A stretch of DNA of 18,255 nucleotides from Methanobacteriota archaeon (GTDB lineage Archaea; Thermoplasmatota; Poseidoniia; Poseidoniales; Poseidoniaceae): contig PBUZ01000071.1 of the NCBI GenBank assembly GCA_002728035.1, positions 1 to 18,255 of the forward strand, read 5' to 3'. The notes below the pieces were generated by a model that was given only the letters and a program-made list of their open reading frames with translations, made no database searches and had not been told where the DNA came from. Each line of letters starts with the position of its first letter. The first letter of the stretch is position 1. The translations under genes and the position numbers were made by a program. Below are positions 1-6,661 of this stretch, piece after piece.

Positions 1-69
1 TAGTGTAGTTGGATATCACTCTAGCCTTCTAAGCTGGAAACCCGGGTTCGAATCCTGGTACGTCCGCCA
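1..69 (+). tRNA. trnR: tRNA-Arg (anticodon TCT), 5' end cut by the window
   Basis: Most of a tRNA is readable. T8-A9 are at 1-2, the D stem is GTG (3-5) with CAC (17-19), the anticodon stem is CTAGC (21-25) with GCTGG (33-37), and loop CTTCTAA places anticodon TCT at 28-30. The T stem is CCGGG (42-46) with CCTGG (54-58) around TTCGAAT. The 3' acceptor strand TACGTCC is at 59-65, discriminator G at 66, and CCA is encoded at 67-69. The seven 5' acceptor bases, expected as GGACGTA or a wobble variant, lie just outside the window. It reads AGA and, by wobble, AGG codons. The next gene converges on it and stops four bases after the CCA. Confidence 0.93.
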
Positions 70-73
70 CCGC

Positions 74-1153
74 TTAGACCGATTTGAGCCTTGAAGCGTC
101 AACCCACTCGTCCCAGTCTGCGCTGTAGTCTTCGTAAGTGATGCGGTACAAGTCGCCGTTGATTTCCAAAATGGAACCGGCCCACCATTGGCCGTTCCAT
201 TCGATCAAGACCTTCTTACCTACGCTGAAGGGGTTGAATGGATGGTCTGCAGGTCGTTTTATCCAACCGGTTGGTCCAACAATGTACACGGTGTTTTTGG
301 TTTCAACCCTCGCCGTGGCGCGCTCATCGTAAGTGACGGAGACGATGCTTGAGGAGTTGATTCGGCCTTCACCGAGTTTGGGGTGTTCATAGGCATAACC
401 CGACAAGATATTTCCTTCAATCGCAGCATCCTTGATGAGAACTTCCTGTTTAACCGCACCATCGGCTTCATGCTGTTCCGAGGCCACCATGAACTTTGCA
501 AGCGCTCGATAGTCGATCTCGGAATCAAGTTCAATGCCGAGTTCAACAAATTCATTCAGCACATCCTCCACCGAAAGGGGCTCATCCCCAATCTCGGTCA
601 GGATTCGAAGGTATTCATGAGCAGAAATCGTTCCTGTCCCCGTGGTGTCAAAGACTTCGAACGCTTCGATCAATTCACGTTCTGCTTCGTTGTCGTGCTC
701 GATGTAGGCTTGAACTGCCTCTGAGTTTTCATCGAGCGGCTTGATACGTCCCATGTTGACATGGTCTTCCACGTCCCCATCATCAAAATGGATGAGGTAG
801 GTCCCATCGGGGTTGCTTCTGGCAACCTTTCCAGCATAGAAATGGCCGTAATTTTTCCAGTTCACGAACACCCTGTCTCCTTCGGCGAGACGTTGCGGCA
901 GTTCAACCTCGGGTGAAGGGGGGGGTGCCTGCTCAACGACTTGACCGAGCATGCCCATGTGTTGAAGAGCGCTGATAACCGCCTCGGTGACGGCCGTTGG
1001 ATCGTTGTGGATGGTGGTGTTGTGGACCACGTCACCACCGATGACCGAATCCTGCATGTTGAGTTGCTGCCCGCTCTGCCCCGGCGGTGCGGGAATCCAT
1101 TCGTTGCCCGCCCACATCCACTTGCCATCAGGGCTGAACACGGGGTCGGCCAT
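74..1153 (-). CDS. Tudor / EF-hand pair / Tudor-like protein
   Basis: A 359-residue soluble protein with no signal peptide or membrane segment. Residues 6-24 form a short Trp-rich motif (SPDGKWMWAGNEWIPAPP). Residues 33-52 carry a QDSVIGGDVV segment. A Tudor/Agenet-like SH3 barrel spans about 89-140 (EGDRVFVNWK to GRIKPL). Next is a calmodulin-type EF-hand pair: loop 1 is D169 to E180 (DTTGTGTISAHE), with Gly at position 6 and Glu at 12 but Thr at 3 and 5. The second hand (about 194-223) has lost most acidic ligands. A second Tudor/chromo-barrel-like domain at 308-357 ends in a DWDEWV signature. The architecture is eukaryote-like; calcium binding is plausible but weakened. Tudor folds bind methylated peptides or nucleic acid in eukaryotes, and the ligand here is unknown. 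No clear Shine-Dalgarno precedes the ATG. It is divergent from the SPFH operon, 120 bp away. Confidence 0.8.
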   Translation of the reverse strand: MADPVFSPDGKWMWAGNEWIPAPPGQSGQQLNMQDSVIGGDVVHNTTIHNDPTAVTEAVISALQHMGMLGQVVEQAPPPSPEVELPQRLAEGDRVFVNWKNYGHFYAGKVARSNPDGTYLIHFDDGDVEDHVNMGRIKPLDENSEAVQAYIEHDNEAERELIEAFEVFDTTGTGTISAHEYLRILTEIGDEPLSVEDVLNEFVELGIELDSEIDYRALAKFMVASEQHEADGAVKQEVLIKDAAIEGNILSGYAYEHPKLGEGRINSSSIVSVTYDERATARVETKNTVYIVGPTGWIKRPADHPFNPFSVGKKVLIEWNGQWWAGSILEINGDLYRITYEDYSADWDEWVDASRLKSV

Positions 1154-1243
1154 GCACTCACGGAGAGGTGTTTGCTAACCAAATCTTCGGTGAGCAATTG
1201 AAGCAAAGCGGCGTGTGCAAATCAATTGGAGGCCATCAAGAGT

Positions 1244-1251
1244 TCTATATG
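1244..1251 (+). promoter_or_regulatory. TATA-like box upstream of the SPFH operon
   Basis: TCTATATG is centred about 26 bases before the ATG at 1274. That is the archaeal TATA-to-start distance expected for a leaderless mRNA. A GGGAGGTG stretch at 1251-1258 would be a strong Shine-Dalgarno but ends 15 bases from the ATG, too far for good use. An in-frame TGA at 1265 excludes an earlier start. I favour leaderless transcription from about 1273. The 120-bp gap also holds the start of the divergent Tudor gene, for which no convincing TATA box was seen. Confidence 0.4.
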
Positions 1252-1273
1252 GGAGGTGCTTCATTGATTTATC

Positions 1274-1801
1274 ATGGACGTGAGCACCTCAACGCTGGCC
1301 GCCGCCGTCCAAGGTGTTCGTGCTTTGGTTTCGGCCTACGACGGGTACGAAAAAGGCCGATTTATGAAATCGGACGAAGCGGTTCGAGCAGAAATCCAAC
1401 GACGCTGCGAGATGCTGAATCGCCATGCTGAAAAATTGCAGGGTGATGTGCACGCTGCTGGCAATCGCGAGGCTCGGAAGGGCCTTGAGACCATGATTGA
1501 ATCCATCAACATCCTGCGTAACGAGGCCCAATTTTCAATCACGAGCAACCACGTCTCTCAACACACGGGCATTGGTAAATTGAAGGCCAAAGCGGTGCGC
1601 AAGCTCGTCGATCACGACAGTGCGGTGTTGCAGGCCCTCGTGGACACCACCCGAATGGCCAACGAATTGGCCGATCAACTGAGCGACTTGGATGACGAAA
1701 CCGTCAATGCACGAATCGCCGACTGGCATCAAAAATTGACACGAACTCGAAACATGTACCTGGAGAGGAACATGTACATAGACGGACTCATCAAGAGGTG
1801 A
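1274..1801 (+). CDS. Helical hypothetical protein, first gene of SPFH operon
   Basis: A 175-residue, charged, predominantly helical protein with no signal peptide, membrane segment or cysteine pair motif. A single Cys lies in the RRCEML segment near residue 45. Long heptad-like stretches around residues 35-85 and 105-170 suggest a coiled coil or helical bundle. The family is not recognised. Its stop codon (1799-1801) lies inside the Shine-Dalgarno GAGGTG (1795-1800) of the SPFH gene, so the two are translationally coupled and probably act together. By position it could play the role of a small PspA-like or adaptor component, but I see no PspA signature and that is speculation. Confidence 0.7.
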   Translation: MDVSTSTLAAAVQGVRALVSAYDGYEKGRFMKSDEAVRAEIQRRCEMLNRHAEKLQGDVHAAGNREARKGLETMIESINILRNEAQFSITSNHVSQHTGIGKLKAKAVRKLVDHDSAVLQALVDTTRMANELADQLSDLDDETVNARIADWHQKLTRTRNMYLERNMYIDGLIKR

Positions 1802-1805
1802 AAAA

Positions 1806-3020
1806 ATGCATTTTCGATGGAGAACCAACCCAACCGTGATCGCCCACTACATGAACGACGCTGATGTCCCACAGCAAGCCGAGGTAACGCTCAAACCGAA
1901 CGAAGTTTGCGTTGTTTTGGAAAACGGCAAGGTCGTCGGTTCCGTCTCACAAACGCATATGGAAGTGAGCCCAGAAGTTGGCCTTTTTGGGAAATTGTTT
2001 GGAAAGAAGAACCCCATTCGTTCCTTCATGTTCGCCTTCACTGGACCGCATGCCGTTCTTGTTCAGGTTCGAGGTATCGCCGATAACGGGGATGAAATCA
2101 ACTGCCTCATCACCCTCAAACTCGAGATTACTCGAGAAACAGCACCCCGCCTCATCTCCTTCCCCGCAAAAGGCACGATGACCGTCCAAGCAAAAGACAT
2201 CGCCGATTTGCTTTCACCTGTTGCCAGCGCCGCTGCTCTGCAACATCTGCGCGGCATGGATGCCGCCACCATGCGCAATGTCCAGACCAACGAGGACGTC
2301 ATGTATGCCGTCAAGACGGGGCTCCGAGCGACGTTGGACCAATACGGCCTCGCCTTCCGCAGCGGCTTCATCACCTGGAGCACCACGGCTGCCGAGCAGC
2401 AACTCCAGCATCAACACGACCTCGAACGCCTGCAGCTCTCCAAGGACATCGAATCGGACAAGCAGGCCATCGAACTGGACCACTTCATCAAGACGGAGCA
2501 ACGCAAGCACGAGGTCAATGCACGCATGGCGCTTGCCGGTGTGCAAGCCAAGGAAGCGGCTGAACTCAAATTGGAACTTGAACGCCTGAAGGGCGCCGGC
2601 GCCTTTGATCTGCAGGAATGGCAGCAAGAACAGCTCCTGCGTGACAAACAATCGCAGGCTGACCGAGAGAACGCCGTCAAAGACGCGCAAAGCGAGGTTG
2701 AGGTTGCAAAGTTGCAGGCGGAGCGACAGCGCGTCTTGTCCGCAGCACAACAAGAGGTCGATGAGAACAAAATGAGTACGGCCATGGCCATGTTTGAACA
2801 AGTGCAGGCCAAGAAAAGGGAGCGAATGGAATTGAAGAACGCTCAAGAGCAACAACGGCTCGACCAACACGCAGAAGGTTCAAAATCAGCCATGGAAACG
2901 CTTCAAAACATTGCAAATTCGTCCGACGACCCTGCTGTGCAAATGGAAGCTCTCCGTCAACTTGCTGAACTTCGAAAAGCCGATGTTGAAGGACAAAAGG
3001 GTGCCTACAAGGACGATTAA
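1806..3020 (+). CDS. SPFH/band-7 domain protein with long coiled coil (YdjI-like)
   Basis: A 404-residue protein. Residues 22-190 fit an SPFH/prohibitin-like domain of the 'virion core protein'/YdjI type: a beta start around KPNEVCVVLENGKVVG, a GLFGKLFGKKNP loop, and a helical end around KTGLRATLDQYGL. Residues 195-350 are highly charged, Gln/Glu/Lys/Arg/Ala-rich coiled coil as in flotillins, with a short acidic tail. There is no membrane segment, so membrane contact would come from the SPFH domain or from the following DUF805 protein. In Bacillus, YdjI-type SPFH proteins work with a zinc-finger membrane protein (YdjG) and recruit PspA to stressed membrane; the gene order here is similar. The start has SD GAGGTG at 1795-1800 with a 5-base spacer. 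The domain call is firm; the exact subfamily is inferred. Confidence 0.82.
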   Translation: MHFRWRTNPTVIAHYMNDADVPQQAEVTLKPNEVCVVLENGKVVGSVSQTHMEVSPEVGLFGKLFGKKNPIRSFMFAFTGPHAVLVQVRGIADNGDEINCLITLKLEITRETAPRLISFPAKGTMTVQAKDIADLLSPVASAAALQHLRGMDAATMRNVQTNEDVMYAVKTGLRATLDQYGLAFRSGFITWSTTAAEQQLQHQHDLERLQLSKDIESDKQAIELDHFIKTEQRKHEVNARMALAGVQAKEAAELKLELERLKGAGAFDLQEWQQEQLLRDKQSQADRENAVKDAQSEVEVAKLQAERQRVLSAAQQEVDENKMSTAMAMFEQVQAKKRERMELKNAQEQQRLDQHAEGSKSAMETLQNIANSSDDPAVQMEALRQLAELRKADVEGQKGAYKDD

Positions 3021-3050
3021 ACGCATCATATCAACCTGCAGGAGGAGTAG

Positions 3051-3965
3051 ATGTTGGATGAGAACAACCAACCCCTGGTGAACCTCACCGACTCCGTGCA
3101 GGTTGGGCACAACGCCATTGGACCCTCCACGGGCGACATTGTCATCAATGCGGGTACCGAAGTTGAGCACTGCAGCATGTGCAAAACACCCATCGATGCC
3201 GTCTCAAACCCCGGACTGTATTGTTTCAAAGAGGGATGCAACACGATGTTCTGTACGAATTGCGAATCATTTTTCCGAGCGTCAAGAAAGCCTGGAGAAA
3301 AGCCCTACTGTTCAGAGCACATCTCAGAATTCCAAGGTGCAGCAAGCGAAACTGTGTCCAAAAAGCCGGATATATCGCCAACATTGAAATCACCAAATCA
3401 ACCACTGCCAAGCCAACCACCTCAGGCTCAACCTCGGCCAGCGCCGGACATTCGTCCACCGGTTCCCACGGTCGTTGGCGTCATCTCACCACCAGTTCAA
3501 ACACCGAATACCCAAATGTTCGTCCCTTTTCAACAACAGTCACCGAGACAAGTCGTTCAACAGATGGTTGGAAATCCATACCTTCACCAGACCATGGTTC
3601 ATCCGTGGACGGCCGTTGTTCGAACACTGAAAAATTGGAACGGCCAAGGCCGCGCACAGCGATCAGAATATTGGTTTGGTTTCTATCTTTACCTTTTCAT
3701 TCTGTCCTCTACTTTCTTTGTACTGGCTCTTCCTGTCGCTTTCTCCGACATCGGCGTGGCTTCTGGCATTTGGCTTTTTGTTGTCATCGCTACCACTTGT
3801 GTCTTCTTGATACCGCTGTTGAGCTTGCAAATCCGACGGCTTCACGATATCGGCGCATCGGGTTGGTGGGTTCTGTTGTGGGTCTTCGCCCCCTACATCG
3901 GGCCGATGATCCTCTTGTGCATGGCCCTGCTCCCCGGTCAACCCCACCCAAACAAGTACGACTGA
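3051..3965 (+). CDS. Binuclear zinc-finger protein fused to DUF805 membrane domain
   Basis: A 304-residue protein in three parts. Residues 41-90 hold eight ordered metal ligands: C41-x2-C44, C58-x4-C63, C68-x2-C71, C87-x2-H90. This is a cross-brace/treble-clef finger for two zincs, of RING, FYVE or B-box style. Residues 100-170 are a Pro/Gln-rich linker. Residues 180-304 are a DUF805 domain with membrane segments at about 207-231, 234-259 and 272-294, and the family signature RRLHDIGASGWW at 262-273. Before the finger is TDSVQVG...GDIVINAG, similar to a motif in the neighbouring Tudor protein. The strong SD GGAGG (3041-3045) lies 5 bases before the ATG. As last gene of the operon it plausibly anchors the SPFH protein to the membrane, as YdjG does. 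E3-type activity is not implied by the ligand pattern alone. Confidence 0.85.
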   Translation: MLDENNQPLVNLTDSVQVGHNAIGPSTGDIVINAGTEVEHCSMCKTPIDAVSNPGLYCFKEGCNTMFCTNCESFFRASRKPGEKPYCSEHISEFQGAASETVSKKPDISPTLKSPNQPLPSQPPQAQPRPAPDIRPPVPTVVGVISPPVQTPNTQMFVPFQQQSPRQVVQQMVGNPYLHQTMVHPWTAVVRTLKNWNGQGRAQRSEYWFGFYLYLFILSSTFFVLALPVAFSDIGVASGIWLFVVIATTCVFLIPLLSLQIRRLHDIGASGWWVLLWVFAPYIGPMILLCMALLPGQPHPNKYD

Positions 3966-3967
3966 TT

Positions 3968-3999
3968 TTGACTTACGAGAAAGTCAATGACGGCGTCAT
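3968..3999 (+). terminator. Two adjacent hairpins after the SPFH operon
   Basis: Directly after the stop codon at 3963-3965, TTGACTT (3968-3974) pairs perfectly with AAGTCAA (3981-3987) across the loop ACGAGA. A second stem, ATGAC (3987-3991) with GTCAT (3995-3999), follows around GGC and shares A3987, so the two are adjacent or alternative. There is no long T tract behind them, so this may be an RNA-end stabiliser or processing structure rather than a classical terminator. The remaining 4000-4135 shows only the TATA-like site listed separately. Confidence 0.4.
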
Positions 4000-4100
4000 G
4001 CGCAATGTTTCCAACAATAAGGGGACAAAGTCCATGGCCCTCGGAAAGAAACCAGCGTAGAATCCTCCTCAAAACCTGGCGTAAGCGTCAGACGATGCTC

Positions 4101-4108
4101 TCATATAG
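4101..4108 (+). promoter_or_regulatory. TATA-like element upstream of eL41 gene
   Basis: TCATATAG is the only TATA-like run in the 170-bp gap before the eL41 gene. Initiation about 25 bases downstream (around 4129-4131) would leave a leader too short to include the good Shine-Dalgarno GGAGGG at 4121-4126. Either the true promoter lies further upstream or the SD is not used. The assignment is tentative. Confidence 0.25.
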
Positions 4109-4135
4109 GGAAGGCAAGTGGGAGGGCTGTTCACC

Positions 4136-4243
4136 ATGAAGCGAGGTTCACGTGCTTGGAAAAAAACTGGCAACCAACGTTGGAAGTGGCGCAAGAAGAA
4201 GTTGCGACGCCGAAAGCGAGCACGCCGACAAGCAAAGGCCTGA
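4136..4243 (+). CDS. rpl41e: Ribosomal protein eL41 (L41e), 35 residues
   Basis: A 35-codon ORF, MKRGSRAWKKTGNQRWKWRK followed by KKLRRRKRARRQAKA. Its last ~21 residues match the classical 25-residue eL41 pattern (R-x-K-W-R-K-K-R-M-R-R-x-K-R-x-R-R). eL41 is a single basic helix bridging the ribosomal subunits in eukaryotes and some archaea. The protein has about 19 Lys/Arg, three Trp and no acidic residue. The start is supported by SD GGAGGG (4121-4126) with a 9-base spacer. A GTG at 4118 is in frame but lies upstream of that SD. The ~14-residue N-terminal extension relative to eukaryotic eL41 is unusual. The stop lies 19 bases before tRNA-Trp, so co-transcription is likely. It is too short for most gene callers. 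Confidence 0.8.
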   Translation: MKRGSRAWKKTGNQRWKWRKKKLRRRKRARRQAKA

Positions 4244-4262
4244 TGCTCGAGGTTGAATACAC

Positions 4263-4442
4263 GGGAGTATAGTATAGCTTGGTAGTATCGCGGGCTCCAG
4301 TTGCACGGGAATGACGACGAGTGGGTTTGCTGAAGTTGATGACCAACTGGAGCGCCGACCCGTTGCAATCCTGCAGACTGCCCATCTGATGCGCAGTTTC
4401 AGAAGAAATCCGCTGGGGGGGGTTCAAATCCCTCTGCTCCCA
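4263..4442 (+). tRNA. trnW: tRNA-Trp (anticodon CCA) with 107-nt intron
   Basis: Exons are 4263-4300 and 4408-4442 (73 nt mature, CCA not encoded). The acceptor GGGAGTA (4263-4269) pairs with TGCTCCC (4435-4441), discriminator A at 4442. T8-A9 are at 4270-4271, the D stem is GTA/TAT, and the D loop contains GG. The anticodon stem GCGGG (4290-4294) pairs with TCCGC (4409-4413) across the intron. The loop is C-T-CCA-G plus A38, with the anticodon at 4297-4299. The T stem GGGGG (4418-4422) pairs with CCCTC (4430-4434) around TTCAAAT. The intron follows position 37, the canonical archaeal site. A bulge-helix-bulge is nearly canonical: C32, T33 and C35 pair with G4405, A4404 and G4402, C34 faces A4403, and the 3-nt bulges are A36-G37-T4301 and A4406-A4407-A4408. 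Confidence 0.93.
4301..4407 (+). ncRNA. Box C/D guide RNA in the tRNA-Trp intron, targets C34 and U39
   Basis: The terminal stem TTGCA-CGGG (4301-4309) pairs with CCCG-(T)-TGCAA (4359-4368, one bulged T). Box C is ATGACGA (4311-4317), D' CTGA (4330-4333), C' TTGATGA (4336-4342), D CCGA (4355-4358). Both guide spacers are exactly 12 nt. The D guide 4344-4353 pairs with 4294-4303 over 10 Watson-Crick pairs, and the fifth base upstream of D (G4350) faces C4297 = C34. The D' guide 4320-4328 pairs with 4406-4414 over 9 pairs (two G-U), and the fifth base upstream of D' (G4325) faces T4409 = U39. This is the dual target set known for the Haloferax tRNA-Trp intron. Box C position 5 and box D position 2 are both C, replacing the standard U-U of the kink-turn. 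An extra hairpin, GACTGC (4376-4381) with GCAGTT (4393-4398), lies outside the C/D core. Confidence 0.9.
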
Positions 4443-4498
4443 CTTTGTCAAGACGGCGTTAGGTTGATGCCATGCAGTCTTTTGGGTTGGATTGAGGG

Positions 4499-6661
4499 AT
4501 GAACTTGCAACGAATGCTCGCGTTCTTGGTGCTTGCTTTGCTGATGGGGCCGTTAACGGGTACCTTGGTCACTGACCAAGAACCGGATGGTTGGACGGCG
4601 CTCGACGAAGAGGGCTTCCAGTGGACACCCAACGAATTCAGCATGGATGTTCCCGAACAAACGGTTCCTGCCTACGTGGCGGACAACACGCCTTGGTGGG
4701 AGCGCACCTCACTCGACCAAAATCGAAACAACATCCATGACAGTTTGGAAACCTTCGAAGGCATCACGGGTATCGGTCTTTCGTACGGCGTGGAGGTCGA
4801 TGCAGAACATCTTGCCCAACTGGACCTCATGAACCTCAGCGTGGTCGACGTCATTGAATCGGTGAACGCCGTACTGCTCGGTCAGGTCAACGCCAGTTTG
4901 GTCTTCGAACTTGCAGCGCTTGAGGATGTGGTGATGGTGGAACGCTACGGAAGTGTCGTGTTCTACGGCGACATCCAAACGCCTGCTGTGAAAGCACGCA
5001 ACTCCAGTCTTTACCCCATGGGTGCTTGGGATTTGGGATACACGGGTGCTGATGTGAACATCGCCATGGTGGATACGGGTGTTGACAACGAGCACCCTGG
5101 ACTGAATCAGAAATTCATCGCAGGTTACGACGCCGTGTGTTATGTTCACACCGACCCGCTCTGCACGGCAGGTGGGGCGCGGGAAACGGACGGAACCTAC
5201 GATCCGGACGACGGAAACCAACACGGAACGGCCTGCATGGGCATGGCTGCCGCAACGGGTATCGATGCCAGCGGTGCACAAACGGACTTCTACGGTTCAG
5301 CCCCCGACGCTGACTTGATCGATGTGCGCATCGGCACGGACTTGGGCGCCGGCCCGTTTGAGAACTACCTCATTGAGCAGGAGTTCTATGAATCGGCCAT
5401 GAACGGCCTCCAGTGGATCATCGACAACAAGGACACGGCTTGGCAGGGTGCGGATGAGGAAAGCTACGGCATTGACATCATTTCGTTGTCTTGGGGAATC
5501 ACCTCTCATGAGGGCGGTGGCTCGGACGGTGAGGACATGCACAGCCGCATTCTGAACGAAGCCATGGAAGCCGGTGTCGTGGTCAGTGCCGCAGCCGGAA
5601 ACGACGGGCCCGACAACGACGGGCTTTCGGGTATGGGCTCCTCCAGCTTGTCCATCACGGTGGGTGCGACCGATGACCAGAACACCATCGACCGAAGCGA
5701 TGACACCGTCGCCTCCTATTCTTCACGTGGAGAACGCAGGGACAACGGTGACGGAAATCCCCTCAATGAATTAAAGCCCGAAGTATCAGCACCTGGTACC
5801 AACATCGTCCAGGCAGAAGGTTGTGTTACCTCAGGAGGTTGCCTCAACGTTGTAGGCGGTTCAGCGGAAGACAACGGCTACACCGGGCGCGGTTCCGGTA
5901 CGTCCTATGCTACGCCAGCCGTTTCGGGCATCCTTGCCATGATGATCGAAGCGAATCCCGATCTGAGCACGGCGGAGATGAAGGAGATTCTCAAGTTGAC
6001 AGCCGAACGCCGTGGTGAGCCTTCTGCCCCGGATGTGGACCCCTTTTGGAACCGTGATTTCGGCTGGGGCATGGTGGACGCCTATGAGGCGGTATCGCTG
6101 TCCATTTACATGCGAGACAACGGATTAACCGGCAACGTGGATGTCACCTCCCAAGTCCACGTGACGAACGCAAGTCTGAACGCTTCCACCGGATTGTTCG
6201 AAGTCCGAGGTCTTGCTTGGGGCCAAGCCGGAACCATCTCCGCTGTTGAAGGACGCATCGATGGAGGCGCTTGGATGCAAGCCACCTACGAATCTGTTGA
6301 AGGCGGTCTGGCTGCATTTGATCGGTTTGAATGGGTGATTGCCATCGATGCATCGACGCTCGCTGAGGGCAACCACACGCTCGAGATTCGAGGCCTGAAC
6401 GACCAAGGAACCCCATCGCTCCCGGTCTTTGTCACCTTTGCGGGCGACGGAGAGCGTGGGGCATCGGTTCTGGGATTGAGCGGTGACCTCTTCATGTTCG
6501 CTGGCCTTGGTTTGCTGGTGGCGCTCCTCATCGTCTTCGCAGTTGGCGGGCGCATTGACCCACCGCTTCAGTTGGAAAGCATCGCTCAAAAGGCGTATGT
6601 GCAAGCCAGTGTGGTCGATGCCATTCTCGTCGTGGAAGACGAGGAGAAGTCTTCGACATGA
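4499..6661 (+). CDS. Secreted, membrane-anchored subtilisin-like serine protease (S8)
   Basis: A 720-residue protein. A signal peptide covers about 1-23 (hydrophobic LAFLVLALLMGPLTG). A propeptide-like region follows to about 170. The S8 catalytic domain has Asp192 (MVDTGVDNEHPGL), His242 (GNQHGTACMGMAAA), oxyanion Asn368 (AAAGNDGP) and Ser469 (GTSYATPAVSG). A beta-sandwich region at about 545-650 is followed by one membrane span at about 660-683 and a 37-residue cytoplasmic tail ending in acidic residues. It should act on the outer face of the cell membrane, degrading protein or processing surface proteins. Two Cys pairs (C214/C222, C442/C448) may form disulfides. The ATG at 4499 follows an in-frame TGA at 4493. 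GAGGG abuts the ATG and is too close for a normal SD, so the message may be leaderless. Confidence 0.92.
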   Translation: MNLQRMLAFLVLALLMGPLTGTLVTDQEPDGWTALDEEGFQWTPNEFSMDVPEQTVPAYVADNTPWWERTSLDQNRNNIHDSLETFEGITGIGLSYGVEVDAEHLAQLDLMNLSVVDVIESVNAVLLGQVNASLVFELAALEDVVMVERYGSVVFYGDIQTPAVKARNSSLYPMGAWDLGYTGADVNIAMVDTGVDNEHPGLNQKFIAGYDAVCYVHTDPLCTAGGARETDGTYDPDDGNQHGTACMGMAAATGIDASGAQTDFYGSAPDADLIDVRIGTDLGAGPFENYLIEQEFYESAMNGLQWIIDNKDTAWQGADEESYGIDIISLSWGITSHEGGGSDGEDMHSRILNEAMEAGVVVSAAAGNDGPDNDGLSGMGSSSLSITVGATDDQNTIDRSDDTVASYSSRGERRDNGDGNPLNELKPEVSAPGTNIVQAEGCVTSGGCLNVVGGSAEDNGYTGRGSGTSYATPAVSGILAMMIEANPDLSTAEMKEILKLTAERRGEPSAPDVDPFWNRDFGWGMVDAYEAVSLSIYMRDNGLTGNVDVTSQVHVTNASLNASTGLFEVRGLAWGQAGTISAVEGRIDGGAWMQATYESVEGGLAAFDRFEWVIAIDASTLAEGNHTLEIRGLNDQGTPSLPVFVTFAGDGERGASVLGLSGDLFMFAGLGLLVALLIVFAVGGRIDPPLQLESIAQKAYVQASVVDAILVVEDEEKSST

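Noticed and set aside
2214..2870. 218-codon minus-strand Leu-rich frame
   Set aside because: It is antisense to the Gln/Glu-rich coiled coil of the SPFH protein, which produces Leu-rich reverse frames.
3179..4060. 293-codon plus-strand frame overlapping the DUF805 gene
   Set aside because: It has Ser/Arg/Pro-rich shadow composition, no SD, and runs over a gene with clear zinc ligands and the DUF805 signature.
4386..4389. CTGA at 4386-4389 as box D of the intron RNA
   Set aside because: It is not adjacent to the terminal stem and its upstream bases do not target the tRNA; CCGA at 4355 fits both the kink-turn geometry and the N+5 rule.
4293..4442. Intron-less tRNA starting at GGGCTCC
   Set aside because: It does not pair with TGCTCCC and gives no D or anticodon arm; GGGAGTA at 4263 does, with an intron.
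4311..4502. Plus- and minus-strand small ORFs across the tRNA-Trp region
   Set aside because: They run through the tRNA and intron RNA structure and show no protein features.
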